Shown: positions 50,778-58,165 of the stretch, one piece after another
Numbering within the stretch: the stretch's first letter is position 1
Layout: each line of letters starts with the position of its first letter
Source: CAWHYG01 sp963833505
GTDB lineage: Bacteria; Eisenbacteria; RBG-16-71-46; CAIMUX01
DNA length: 64,000 nucleotides
Reading direction: 5' to 3'
NCBI GenBank assembly: GCA_963833505.1
Contig: CAWHYG010000004.1
Span: forward strand, 434,001-498,000
Translations under genes and position numbers: made by a program
Notes under the pieces: generated by a model
The model's input: the letters and a program-made list of their open reading frames with translations, nothing else
Database searches by the model: none
What the model was told of the DNA's origin: nothing

Positions 50778-52178
50778 TCACACCCAGGGAATGTTATACC
50801 GCTCGATCTCCGCGCCCAGCGCGGAAAGCCTGCTCTCGATCGTCTCGTAGCCGCGATCAATGTGATAGACGCGATGCACGTGCGTCTCCCCCGTCGCCAC
50901 CAGCCCCGCGAGCACGAGGGCGGAGGAGGCGCGAATATCGGTGGAGGTCACGTGAGCGCCCGAAAGCGAATCGGTGCCGCGCACCGTGGCCACGCTGTGC
51001 TGAAGCCGGATGTCGGCCCCGAGCCGGTGCAGCTCGGGCACGTGCGTGAATCGATCAGGATAGATGGTGTCGGTGATGACGCCGGTGCCGTCGGCCACGC
51101 AGAGGAGGGCCATGAACTGCGCCTGGAGATCGGTCGGAAAACCGGGATAGGGCTGGGTCGTGACGTCGATCGACCGCAGGCGCGTCGCCGTTCCGCCGGA
51201 CAAGGACGCCGTCGTCGACACCGCCGCCCCGGCGCCTCGCCGATCCCGGCCTGAGCGCCGGTCGGCCGGAGCGGCCGCCGGTTCGGCCTGGGAGCGCGCG
51301 CTCTCGTCCGGAAACGTCGAAGCTCCGACCCGGATGCGGTTCGGGTCCGCCGCCACCGGCACGCCCATCTCCCGCAACCGGTCGAGGACAATGGTCAGGT
51401 GATCGGCGCGGACGCCGGTCAGGGTCACATCGCCGCCGGTGATGGCCGCGGCCGCCAGGTACGTCCCCGCTTCGATCCGATCCGGGATGTTCTCGAACTC
51501 GATCGGATGCAGCGCCTCGACGCCCTCGATCGTGATCGTCGTCGTCCCCTGGCCCGAGATGCGCGCTCCGGCCGCGTTCAGGAAATCCGCCAGGGCGGCG
51601 ATCTCCGGCTCTCGCGCCGCGTTTTCGATGACGGTCGTCCCGCGCGCCAGCGCCGACGCCATGAGGACGTTGCCGGTCGCCCCGACGCTGGAGAGATCAA
51701 AGGAGACAAGGGCTCCCCGGAGTCCGCCGGGAGGAGCCTCGGCCGCGATGTAGCCCTCCTCGAGCCGGACGATTGCGCCCAGAGCCTGCATGCCCCGCAC
51801 GTGCAGGTCGACCGGCCGCGGTCCCCAGGCGCAGCCGCCCGGAAGCGACACCCGCGCGCGCCCGAATCGGGCCAGGAGCGGACCCAAGGCGTAGACCGAA
51901 GCCCGCATCTTGCGGACGATGTCCCACGGGGCTTCGTGGGAGCTGAGGTTCGAGGCGTCGATTTCGAAGCAGTGGTCGGTGTAGCCGCCGCGCGCTCCGA
52001 GCCGCTCGATCAGCTCGAGCATCGTGACGACGTCCTTCAGGTGCGGCACGCGGCGGATCAAGGTGCGCCCGGGGATGAGAAGCGCCGCCGCCATCATCGG
52101 CAAAGCGGCGTTCTTGGCGCCGCCGATCTCGATCGTGCCTTCGAGCCGCGTTCCCCCGCGGATGCGAAATGCGTCCAT
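50778..52178 (-). CDS. murA: UDP-N-acetylglucosamine 1-carboxyvinyltransferase MurA, with a 45-residue insertion
   Basis: MurA adds enolpyruvate from PEP to UDP-GlcNAc, the first committed step of peptidoglycan synthesis in the cytoplasm. Lys22 (GGAKNA) and the PEP-binding Cys116 (LPGGCAWG) match the E. coli enzyme positions Lys22 and Cys115, so the protein should be fosfomycin-sensitive in principle. The general base Asp lies in PGFPTDLQAQ at residue 350 versus 305 in E. coli. The 45-residue excess is an insertion at about residues 288-333, rich in Ala/Arg/Ser/Thr (SARSQAEPAAAPADRRSGR and on). The start ATG is at 52178; upstream in-frame codons are Arg/Pro-rich. The protein has 466 residues. 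Confidence 0.95.
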   Translation of the reverse strand: MDAFRIRGGTRLEGTIEIGGAKNAALPMMAAALLIPGRTLIRRVPHLKDVVTMLELIERLGARGGYTDHCFEIDASNLSSHEAPWDIVRKMRASVYALGPLLARFGRARVSLPGGCAWGPRPVDLHVRGMQALGAIVRLEEGYIAAEAPPGGLRGALVSFDLSSVGATGNVLMASALARGTTVIENAAREPEIAALADFLNAAGARISGQGTTTITIEGVEALHPIEFENIPDRIEAGTYLAAAAITGGDVTLTGVRADHLTIVLDRLREMGVPVAADPNRIRVGASTFPDESARSQAEPAAAPADRRSGRDRRGAGAAVSTTASLSGGTATRLRSIDVTTQPYPGFPTDLQAQFMALLCVADGTGVITDTIYPDRFTHVPELHRLGADIRLQHSVATVRGTDSLSGAHVTSTDIRASSALVLAGLVATGETHVHRVYHIDRGYETIESRLSALGAEIERYNIPWV

Positions 52179-52320
52179 GCCCCGCCTCTCCCGCCTGCCT
52201 GCTGCCCGCTGAACCCGACGCTCCCGGACCGGGCGCAGTGTAGCGCGGATCGTGCGCGGCCTCAATCGGCGGGCGAAACGGCGCCACGGGGAAGGAGCGA
52301 ACGGGGGGCGAAGGCCGGGT

Positions 52321-52469
52321 CTCAGAGGCTCTACCCGGCTTTTGCGGGTGCGCCAGGTCTTGGCCATTTCGCCCGGCTTTACGGGTGCGCCTGGTCTCAG
52401 CCGCCCCGGCTGGCTTTGCGGGTGCGCCGGGTCTCAGCCGCTCCGCCCGGCTTGGCGGTGCGACCAGCT
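52321..52469. repeat. 37-bp tandem repeat, about four copies
   Basis: Units starting at 52321, 52359, 52396 and 52433 share the pattern TCTCAGCCGCTCCGCCCGGC followed by TTTGCGGGTGCGCCGGG, with scattered changes. A 37-bp period shifts the reading frame each time, so the array is not shaped by protein coding. It nevertheless covers the last codons and stop (52397) of the DUF1801 gene and the gap up to murA. It may therefore have altered that protein's C-terminus. Confidence 0.85.
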
Positions 52470-52951
52470 CCAGCCGTCGGCGCGGACTTGTCCTTGGTCG
52501 GCGCGGGTCGACGGGGACGCTGTTTCTCCGAAATCGACTTGATGATCACCTGCTCCTCGCCGTCGGGGTCGATGGGCACCCGGGCTCGGCGCACGGCAGT
52601 GGCGATCAGCGATCGGAGGGCGGCCTGGTCCAACTCGCTCGCCTCCCTCAGCACCCGGTGCCGGGCCCTCTTTCCGGACCCGGTGAGCAAGCCATCCGGG
52701 TCGGGGAGCAACGCCCCCTGGAGAAAGAACAGGCTGACCCACCGCGGGAAGAGGGCCAGCGACAGGACCGCGTCGGACGCCCGATCGTTCGGCCCGAATC
52801 CGATGGCGAGTGCGTTGTAGTTGTCGTAGACCAGGACCAGGGCGCCCGGAAGCAGGCGGCGCAGCTTGCCGAAGGCCTCCCGGGCCAAGGCGGCAATGTC
52901 CGGTGTGTATCGATCGATGAAGCCGCCCAGCTGCTTTTCAGGTGGTTTCAT
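52397..52951 (-). CDS. DUF1801-family protein
   Basis: The 184-residue protein has the DUF1801 fold (YdhG-like): an N-terminal helical start (FIDRYTPDIAALAREAFGKL), a strand core with LVLVYDNYNALAIGFGP, and SLALFPRWVSLFFLQGALLP. A basic tail rich in Arg/Lys/Pro/Ala (KDKSAPTAGAGRTAKPGGAA) is encoded partly by a 37-bp repeat array, so the tail is probably acquired. I use the ATG at 52951 (MKPPEKQLGG). Function of the family is not established. The gene lies between dinB-like and murA genes on the same strand. Confidence 0.8.
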   Translation of the reverse strand: MKPPEKQLGGFIDRYTPDIAALAREAFGKLRRLLPGALVLVYDNYNALAIGFGPNDRASDAVLSLALFPRWVSLFFLQGALLPDPDGLLTGSGKRARHRVLREASELDQAALRSLIATAVRRARVPIDPDGEEQVIIKSISEKQRPRRPAPTKDKSAPTAGAGRTAKPGGAAETRRTRKASRGG

Positions 52952-53035
52952 TTGATGTCCCAGGCCGCGCCTCAATGCGCCAGTTCCCGGAGGAGCTCGC
53001 CCCCACGCAACGTCGGAGAAGGTGTCATGACGAGC

Positions 53036-53569
53036 CTAGGCGTCCGTCCGTCTCCGCTCCGTCATCATCTTCCACTGCCAGAGTCCGTCCGTGGTCGCCC
53101 TCGGCAACCGGTGACCCGTCTGGCGCGCCACCATCACGATCTGCCCACGGTGATGCGCCTCGTGGGCCACGAAGTATGTTAACACGTGCCCGACATCGAG
53201 GGAGAGATTCCGCCAGACGTAGCCCTTCGACGGCGGAACCCGGCCTCCCGAAGCGAGGCCCAGCTCGAGAAGCGCCTCCATCCCGGCGCCGCTTCGCGGT
53301 AGCGCGGCGACAAGCTGGCGGATCGTGACCCCATGATGATCGACGCGAGCCGGGGTCGTGATTCCATGCTCCCGACCCAGAGTCTTGAGCCACCCGCACC
53401 GGCTGTTGTGCAGGTGGGCCGCGATCGCACGGACCGTCCGACGACCGGCCTCCGGAACGGAGAGATCCCAGAGCTCCGAAGGCAGGTCCCCGATGAGCCG
53501 CATCGTGACCTGGTTGTTCGTCCGCCAGGCGGACAGGAGGCTGGCGGCCAGGTCAGGTGATGGTCGCAA
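53036..53569 (-). CDS. DinB-family putative metal-dependent protein
   Basis: This 177-residue protein is a four-helix DinB/YfiT-like fold. The metal-binding histidines are in IAAHLHNSRCGWLK and in FVAHEAHHRGQIVMVARQTG, with the normal spacing. The start is TTG at 53569, with AGGAGG seven bases upstream; no in-frame ATG lies nearby. Many DinB relatives are thiol-dependent transferases or hydrolases; the specific reaction cannot be told. There is no neighbour that suggests a pathway. Confidence 0.85.
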   Translation of the reverse strand: MRPSPDLAASLLSAWRTNNQVTMRLIGDLPSELWDLSVPEAGRRTVRAIAAHLHNSRCGWLKTLGREHGITTPARVDHHGVTIRQLVAALPRSGAGMEALLELGLASGGRVPPSKGYVWRNLSLDVGHVLTYFVAHEAHHRGQIVMVARQTGHRLPRATTDGLWQWKMMTERRRTDA

Positions 53570-53652
53570 GGCACATCCTCCTCATGGCGTCGTCGCCATT
53601 GCCGGTCTCCTTTCCCCGGTGAGAGCCGTCCGGCCGCCATCCGATCTCGGAG

Positions 53653-54732
53653 TCAGGGGACTCGTCTCATCCGCGCCGACTGCGCCCGCCACGCCAACAG
53701 CCCTCGCCATCGGCCGGCGAGATCACGAAAACCCTCCATCCTCTCAAAGCAACCACCCGCCGCCATGAGATCCAGCGCCGAGTCTACTTGATCGGGAGCC
53801 AGTTCGACCGCGAAGAGCCCGCCGGGCGCGAGCACCTGCGCCGCTTGCGGGAGCAATGCCCGAAAGGGACCCAGGCCGTCCCGCCCGCCGTCCAGCGCTT
53901 CCAACGGCTCATGATCCCGGATTTCCGACGCCAGTGATGGGATGTCCCTCGTTCGTATGTAGGGAGGATTGGACACGATGACCGAGGCACGTCCGCTTCC
54001 GAACGCGGCGAGCAGATCCCCTTGCGCCAGAAGCACGCGCCCGGCGAGATCACCGGGACCGTTCGGGGATTTCGCTTGGGATCGGGTCGCCGCTTGTCTC
54101 TGACCGAGACCACCGACATTCCCCGCCTCGTCCGGATCCGTCTGCCCGCGCCGGCATCGCTCCAGGTTTCGGCATGCCCACGTGAGCGCCGCGGGCGATC
54201 GGTCGCATCCGATTCCGATCCACTCCGGAAATCGGTGCAGAAGCGCGAGGAGAATGGCTCCGGAGCCCGTGCCCACGTCGATCACGACCGGCCGGGCCGC
54301 CGATCCAGGCTCCGCGCCGGCGCCGAATCCAACATCGATTCCGGAGGATCGAACGGCAGACAATCCCCGCGCGCGATCGCGCTCCATCGCCCGCATGGCC
54401 GCGCTGACGCGCTCCACCAGGATCTCCGTCTCGCTCCGCGGTATCAACACCCCCGGTCCCACCTCGAGATCGACCTCACAGAACGGCACACCGCCCAGCA
54501 CGTACTGAAGCGGCTCGCGGACGAGCCTTCGCTGGAGCAGAACCGTGAACCGGGCGATCGCCTCCTCCGGAAGAGGCACCGAGGGATCGCGACGGAGAAA
54601 CGTCACGCGATCGAATCCGGCCGCGTGAGCCAGAAGGTACTCCGCTTCGAGAAGCGGATTGCCGGCGCCGATCTCCCGCAGCCTCTGGGCAGCGTCGCGG
54701 ATCAACGCGGGCGCGGTTTCCCAGGCACTCAT
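53653..54732 (-). CDS. prmC: Release factor glutamine methyltransferase PrmC (HemK)
   Basis: PrmC methylates the Gln of the GGQ motif in PrfA using SAM. The N-terminal helical domain (NPLLEAEYLLAHAAGFDRVT) is followed by the hinge with GVPFCEVDLEVGPGVLIPRS and ETEILVERV. The SAM loop is VVIDVGTGSGAILLALL and the catalytic motif VSNPPYIRTRD. The 359-residue length exceeds the usual 280. Two insertions explain this: one directly before the SAM loop, which is a diverged copy of it (SGIDVGFGAGAE), and a second after CRNLERCRRG of about 35 residues. The ATG at 54732 is the second copy of a duplicated start region. It lies downstream of prfA, its substrate, as usual. Confidence 0.93.
   Translation of the reverse strand: MSAWETAPALIRDAAQRLREIGAGNPLLEAEYLLAHAAGFDRVTFLRRDPSVPLPEEAIARFTVLLQRRLVREPLQYVLGGVPFCEVDLEVGPGVLIPRSETEILVERVSAAMRAMERDRARGLSAVRSSGIDVGFGAGAEPGSAARPVVIDVGTGSGAILLALLHRFPEWIGIGCDRSPAALTWACRNLERCRRGQTDPDEAGNVGGLGQRQAATRSQAKSPNGPGDLAGRVLLAQGDLLAAFGSGRASVIVSNPPYIRTRDIPSLASEIRDHEPLEALDGGRDGLGPFRALLPQAAQVLAPGGLFAVELAPDQVDSALDLMAAGGCFERMEGFRDLAGRWRGLLAWRAQSARMRRVP
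54253..54342. repeat. 57-bp intragenic duplication of the SAM-binding loop in prmC
   Basis: Segments 54253-54285 (VIDVGTGSGAI, the working loop) and 54310-54342 (GIDVGFGAGAE, decayed) are 57 bases apart and similar in both DNA and protein. The upstream copy has lost key glycine-loop residues, so only the downstream one should bind SAM. Confidence 0.75.
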
Positions 54733-54865
54733 GGTCACACCGGCCTCATGGCGACACGGCCGCGGGCCGGGGCCTCGCCAGACGAATCTCCAACGTACTC
54801 ATGGTCACACCGGCTTCATCGCGACCGCCGCGGGCCGCAACGCGGCCTCGCCCGATGGCCCCATC
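54727..54865. repeat. Tandem duplication of the prmC start region with chained micro-ORFs
   Basis: On the minus strand two copies, 70 bases apart, each read ATGA(A/G)GCCGGTGTGACC then ATGAGT. The prmC-proximal copy ends in the prmC ATG (54732). The distal copy ends in an ATG at 54802 that opens a micro-ORF of 18 codons (54746-54802), whose stop is in the ATGA at 54749. Each copy also contains a four-residue ORF, M(K/R)PV, ending in GTGTGA just before ATGAGT. No other function for the gap between prfA and prmC (54733-54934) was seen. Confidence 0.8.
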
Positions 54866-54934
54866 CTCTCGGCCCGTCGCCGTTCACAACCGTCCGTCAC
54901 TGGATCGTCGCGGCGGGTTCATGAATCATGCGCG

Positions 54935-56011
54935 CTACACCGCGCTGCTGAGCTTCGCCTCCGTGTCCGCCAGGCGGAGCGCCTGGAGCAGCGGATCCAG
55001 CGCCCCTTCCATGACCGCCGCCAGGTTGTACAAAGTCAGCCCGATGCGATGGTCGGTGACGCGCCCCTGAGGGAAGTTGTAGGTGCGGATCTTGGCGCTT
55101 CGATCCCCGGTCGAGACCATGCTCTTGCGGGCGGCGGCGGTGGCCTTCTCCTGCTCCTGCTGCGCCCGGTCGAGCAGCCGAGCCCGGAGGATCTTGAGCG
55201 CCTTGGCCTTGTTCTTGAGCTGGCTCCGTTCGTCCTGGCATTGCACGACGAGGCCCGTGGGCAGATGGGTGATGCGCACCGCCGAGTCGGTGGTGTTCAC
55301 GCTCTGCCCGCCGGGACCGGAGGACCGGAACACGTCGACCTTGAGATCCCGCTCGTTGACGTCGACCTCGACGTCTTCCGCTTCCGGAAGCACGGCCACG
55401 CTGACGGCCGAGGTGTGGATGCGGCCCGCCGCCTCCGTCTCCGGCACGCGCTGCACGCGGTGGACGCCGCTTTCGAACTTCATCGTCCCGAAGGCCTCTT
55501 CCCCCTCGATCAGGAAGATGACCTCCTTGAATCCGCCCAGCTCGGTGCCGCTTGAGCTCAAGAGCTCGAAACGAAGCCCCTTGGTTTCGGCGAACTTCGT
55601 GTACATGCGGAACATGTCGCGGGCGAAGAGCGCGGCCTCCTCGCCTCCGGTGCCCGCCCGGATCTCGACCATGGCGCCCTTGGAATCAGCCGGATCGCGC
55701 GGGATGAGGAGCAGCTTGAGGTTCTCCTCCGTCTCCTGGCAGCGCTTCCGGGCGCCGTCGATCTCCTCGCGGGCCAGCGCAGTCAGCTCGGGATCGTCTC
55801 CACTGGCGAGGACCTCGTCGAGCTCCTGAAGCGACCGGAGCGCGGCGTCGTGCTCAGCCATGGCATCCAGCAGCTCGATCGCGTGGTTTCTCTCGCGCCC
55901 GACGCGGCGCATCTCCCGCGCGTCCCCGAGGATCTTGGGGTCGGAAATCTGCCGATCCAGCTCGACCAGCCTTTCCTTGAGCTGATCGCGGGTTCTCAAG
56001 AGCTCCTGCAT
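54935..56011 (-). CDS. prfA: Peptide chain release factor 1
   Basis: RF1 ends translation at UAA and UAG. The 358-residue protein contains the class I RF layout: coiled domain 1, then domain 2 with the region around RVQRVPETEAAGRIHTSAVS, and the catalytic GGQ in SSGPGGQSVNTTDSAV. Gln in GGQ is the target of PrmC, encoded next. Start: ATG at 56011 with GAGGAAGG upstream. It follows rpmE, from which it is separated by a strong terminator, so it likely has its own promoter or depends on read-through. Confidence 0.96.
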   Translation of the reverse strand: MQELLRTRDQLKERLVELDRQISDPKILGDAREMRRVGRERNHAIELLDAMAEHDAALRSLQELDEVLASGDDPELTALAREEIDGARKRCQETEENLKLLLIPRDPADSKGAMVEIRAGTGGEEAALFARDMFRMYTKFAETKGLRFELLSSSGTELGGFKEVIFLIEGEEAFGTMKFESGVHRVQRVPETEAAGRIHTSAVSVAVLPEAEDVEVDVNERDLKVDVFRSSGPGGQSVNTTDSAVRITHLPTGLVVQCQDERSQLKNKAKALKILRARLLDRAQQEQEKATAAARKSMVSTGDRSAKIRTYNFPQGRVTDHRIGLTLYNLAAVMEGALDPLLQALRLADTEAKLSSAV

Positions 56012-56070
56012 GGGCCTTCCTCGATCGACCGGTCGTTCGAAGCCTGGGCCGGAATCCCGCCGGCGATCGG

Positions 56071-56110
56071 TTCAAAAACAAGCTCCCGGCAGCGTGGAAC
56101 CGCCGGGAGC
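56071..56110 (-). terminator. Rho-independent terminator after rpmE
   Basis: On the minus strand GCTCCCGGC and GCCGGGAGC form a perfect nine-base-pair stem with an 11-base loop. It is followed directly by TTGTTTTTGAA, a U-rich tract. It begins 20 bases after the rpmE stop. This is the clearest intrinsic terminator in the window. Confidence 0.88.
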
Positions 56111-56129
56111 CGCTCTTGCCCCAAGCCGG

Positions 56130-56375
56130 CTACTTCGAAGTCTTCTCCGCTCCGGCGGCCGCAGCCGCCGTGTTCTCGCGGGAGTACTTCCGGTTGAACC
56201 GCTCGATCCGGCCGGCCGTGTCGATCAGCTTCTGCTTGCCCGTGTAGAACGGGTGGCAGTTGGAGCAGATTTCGATATGGAAATCCTTGCCCATCGTGGA
56301 GCGCGTTTCGAAGCTGAAACCGCACACGCAGGTGACGCGCGTCTTTCGGTAGTTGGGATGGATATCCGCTTTCAT
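56130..56375 (-). CDS. rpmE: 50S ribosomal protein L31 (zinc-binding form)
   Basis: The 81-residue protein carries the C+ zinc motif: VTCVCGFSFETRS and ICSNCHPFYTGKQKL, with four cysteines at normal spacing, so this is the zinc-containing L31 and not the paralogue lacking Cys. An Ala-rich tail (NTAAAAAGAEKTSK) extends it slightly. The ATG at 56375 is preceded by a very strong GGAGGAGGTAAGG ribosome site. L31 joins the subunits at the central protuberance. It is the first of the rpmE-prfA-prmC group. Confidence 0.96.
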   Translation of the reverse strand: MKADIHPNYRKTRVTCVCGFSFETRSTMGKDFHIEICSNCHPFYTGKQKLIDTAGRIERFNRKYSRENTAAAAAGAEKTSK

Positions 56376-56618
56376 CGAACCTTACCTCCTCCGCCGGAAG
56401 CCGTTCTGGACATAACCGCTTTAGTGTAGCGCATCCCCGGCTCGGGTGGCCAGCCGGGTTTTGCTCAGACGCCAACCGGTCGCAACCAATTGCCAGATCG
56501 AAAGCTACGTGAGACCGACTGAGGCCGCCGCCGGCCCGCCGAAGAATCCTCTCGCGTTCCTGGAGCCCTCCGGCGCCCGTCGGCGGCCCCGGCATCGCCG
56601 TCGGCACTCACCCGTCCG

Positions 56619-57953
56619 TCAGGCGTTCATCGACTCCAGGAACTTCCGGTTCGTCTTGGTCTGGCTCATCTTCTCGACCAGGAACTCCATCGCCTCGACC
56701 GCGTTCATCTCGGAGAGGAACTTCCGGAGGATCCAGATCTTCCGCAGATCCGTCTCGGGCAGAAGAAGCTCTTCCTTCCGCGTTCCGCTCTTGTTCAGGT
56801 CCATGGCGGGGAAGATCCGCTTGTCGGAGAGCTTCCGGTCGAGCACGAGCTCCATGTTGCCGGTTCCCTTGAACTCCTCGAAGATGACGTCGTCCATGCG
56901 CGAACCGGTTTCGATGAGCGCCGTGGCGATGATCGTGAGCGATCCGCCCTCTTCGATGTTCCGCGCCGCGCCGAAGAAGCGCTTGGGCCGGTGCAGGGCG
57001 TTGGCGTCGACGCCTCCGGAGAGGATCTTGCCCGAATGCGGAACGACGGTGTTATACGCGCGGGCCAGACGCGTGATGGAATCGAGCAGGATGACGACGT
57101 CCCGCTTGTGCTCGACCAGACGGCGCGCCTTCTCGATGACCATCTCGGCCACCTGCACGTGCCGCTCGGCCGGCTCGTCGAAGGTCGAGGAGATCACCTC
57201 GGCCTGCACCGACCGCTCCATGTCGGTGACTTCTTCGGGGCGCTCATCGATCAAGAGCACGATCAGCATGATCTCCGGATGATTCTCGGTGATCGCGTTG
57301 GCGATCTTCTGGAGGATCATGGTCTTGCCCGCCTTGGGCGGGGAGACGATCAGGCCCCGCTGGCCCTTTCCGACCGGCGCCAGGAGATCGATGATCCGCG
57401 TGGAAAGGTCGCGGTTCTTCATCTCCAGGTTGATCTTCTGGAGCGGATAGAGCGGGGTCAGGTTGTCAAAAAGGGTCTTTTCCTTGGCGACTTCCGGACT
57501 CTCGAAGTTGACCGCTTCAACCCGCAGCAGGGCGAAATAGCGCTCGCCATCCTTCGGCGGGCGCACCTGGCCCTGGATCGTGTCGCCGGTCCGGAGGTCG
57601 AAACGCTTGATTTGAGAAGGAGAGACGTAGATGTCGTCGGCGCTCGGCAAGTAGTTGTAATCGGGCGACCGGAGAAAACCGTATCCCTCGGGCAGGATCT
57701 CGAGCACGCCGGTCGAGAAGATCAATCCGTTCTTCTGGGTCTGCGCCTCCAGGATCTTGAAGATCAGATCCTGCTTGCGAAGGCCGCTGACCCCCTGGAT
57801 TCCGAGCTCCTGGGAGACCCGCATCAGGTCTGAAACGGTCCGCCGCTTCATTTCACTGATGTCCATGGAGGCGGCTTCCGCCCCCGGCGCAGTCTCGGAG
57901 ACGGGCGCGACCGGGCTTTCCGTAATGTCGTTTTCAGTCGTTTGGTTCTTCAT
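56619..57953 (-). CDS. rho: Transcription termination factor Rho
   Basis: Rho is a hexameric RNA helicase that ends transcription. The 444-residue protein has an N-terminal helical domain (SDLMRVSQELGIQGVSGLRK), the cold-shock-type RNA-binding domain (GFLRSPDYNYLPSADDIYVS), then the motor with Walker A (PPKAGKTMIL), Walker B (RDVVILLDSITRLARAYN) and the Q/R loops around KILSGGVDANAL. The start ATG at 57953 adds about 30 acidic residues before the conserved part. The upstream gap of 212 bases has two GC hairpins and may act as an autoregulatory leader. Neighbour: rpmE downstream on the same strand, 243 bases away. Confidence 0.96.
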   Translation of the reverse strand: MKNQTTENDITESPVAPVSETAPGAEAASMDISEMKRRTVSDLMRVSQELGIQGVSGLRKQDLIFKILEAQTQKNGLIFSTGVLEILPEGYGFLRSPDYNYLPSADDIYVSPSQIKRFDLRTGDTIQGQVRPPKDGERYFALLRVEAVNFESPEVAKEKTLFDNLTPLYPLQKINLEMKNRDLSTRIIDLLAPVGKGQRGLIVSPPKAGKTMILQKIANAITENHPEIMLIVLLIDERPEEVTDMERSVQAEVISSTFDEPAERHVQVAEMVIEKARRLVEHKRDVVILLDSITRLARAYNTVVPHSGKILSGGVDANALHRPKRFFGAARNIEEGGSLTIIATALIETGSRMDDVIFEEFKGTGNMELVLDRKLSDKRIFPAMDLNKSGTRKEELLLPETDLRKIWILRKFLSEMNAVEAMEFLVEKMSQTKTNRKFLESMNA

Positions 57954-58165
57954 GACGTTGGTCGGTATGTGCTCTGGGTGGTTGGTTTAGGAGCGGTACG
58001 GCCCGAACGGGCCCCGCGTTTACCTGCCGTTGCCGTGGAGGCCTACCGCCGTGGACAACCAATCAACCGGCGACTTGTCAAACAGGGGAGACTTCCTGGT
58101 GGAAGGGCCGAGCGGGCCCTCCCGGCGGCAACTGGGAAACATCGTATCCCCACCCGCCTCGCCTG
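57954..58165 (-). promoter_or_regulatory. rho leader with hairpins and a promoter candidate
   Basis: On the minus strand TTGACA (58076-58081) is followed after 17 bases by TTGTCC (58053-58058), a weak -10. Downstream lies a GGCCC-GTTC-GGGCC hairpin (about 57999-58012). Upstream, nearer the end of the reductoisomerase-like gene, is AGGGCC-CGCTC-GGCCCT (about 58106-58122), which could end that gene's transcript but lacks a U-tract. Rho genes are often autoregulated in long leaders; here that is inference. Confidence 0.35.

Noticed and set aside
56481..56495. A minus-strand sigma-54-like box (TGGCAA...TTGCG) upstream of rpmE
   Set aside because: The GG-to-GC spacing is nine bases and not ten, and rpmE is a housekeeping gene.
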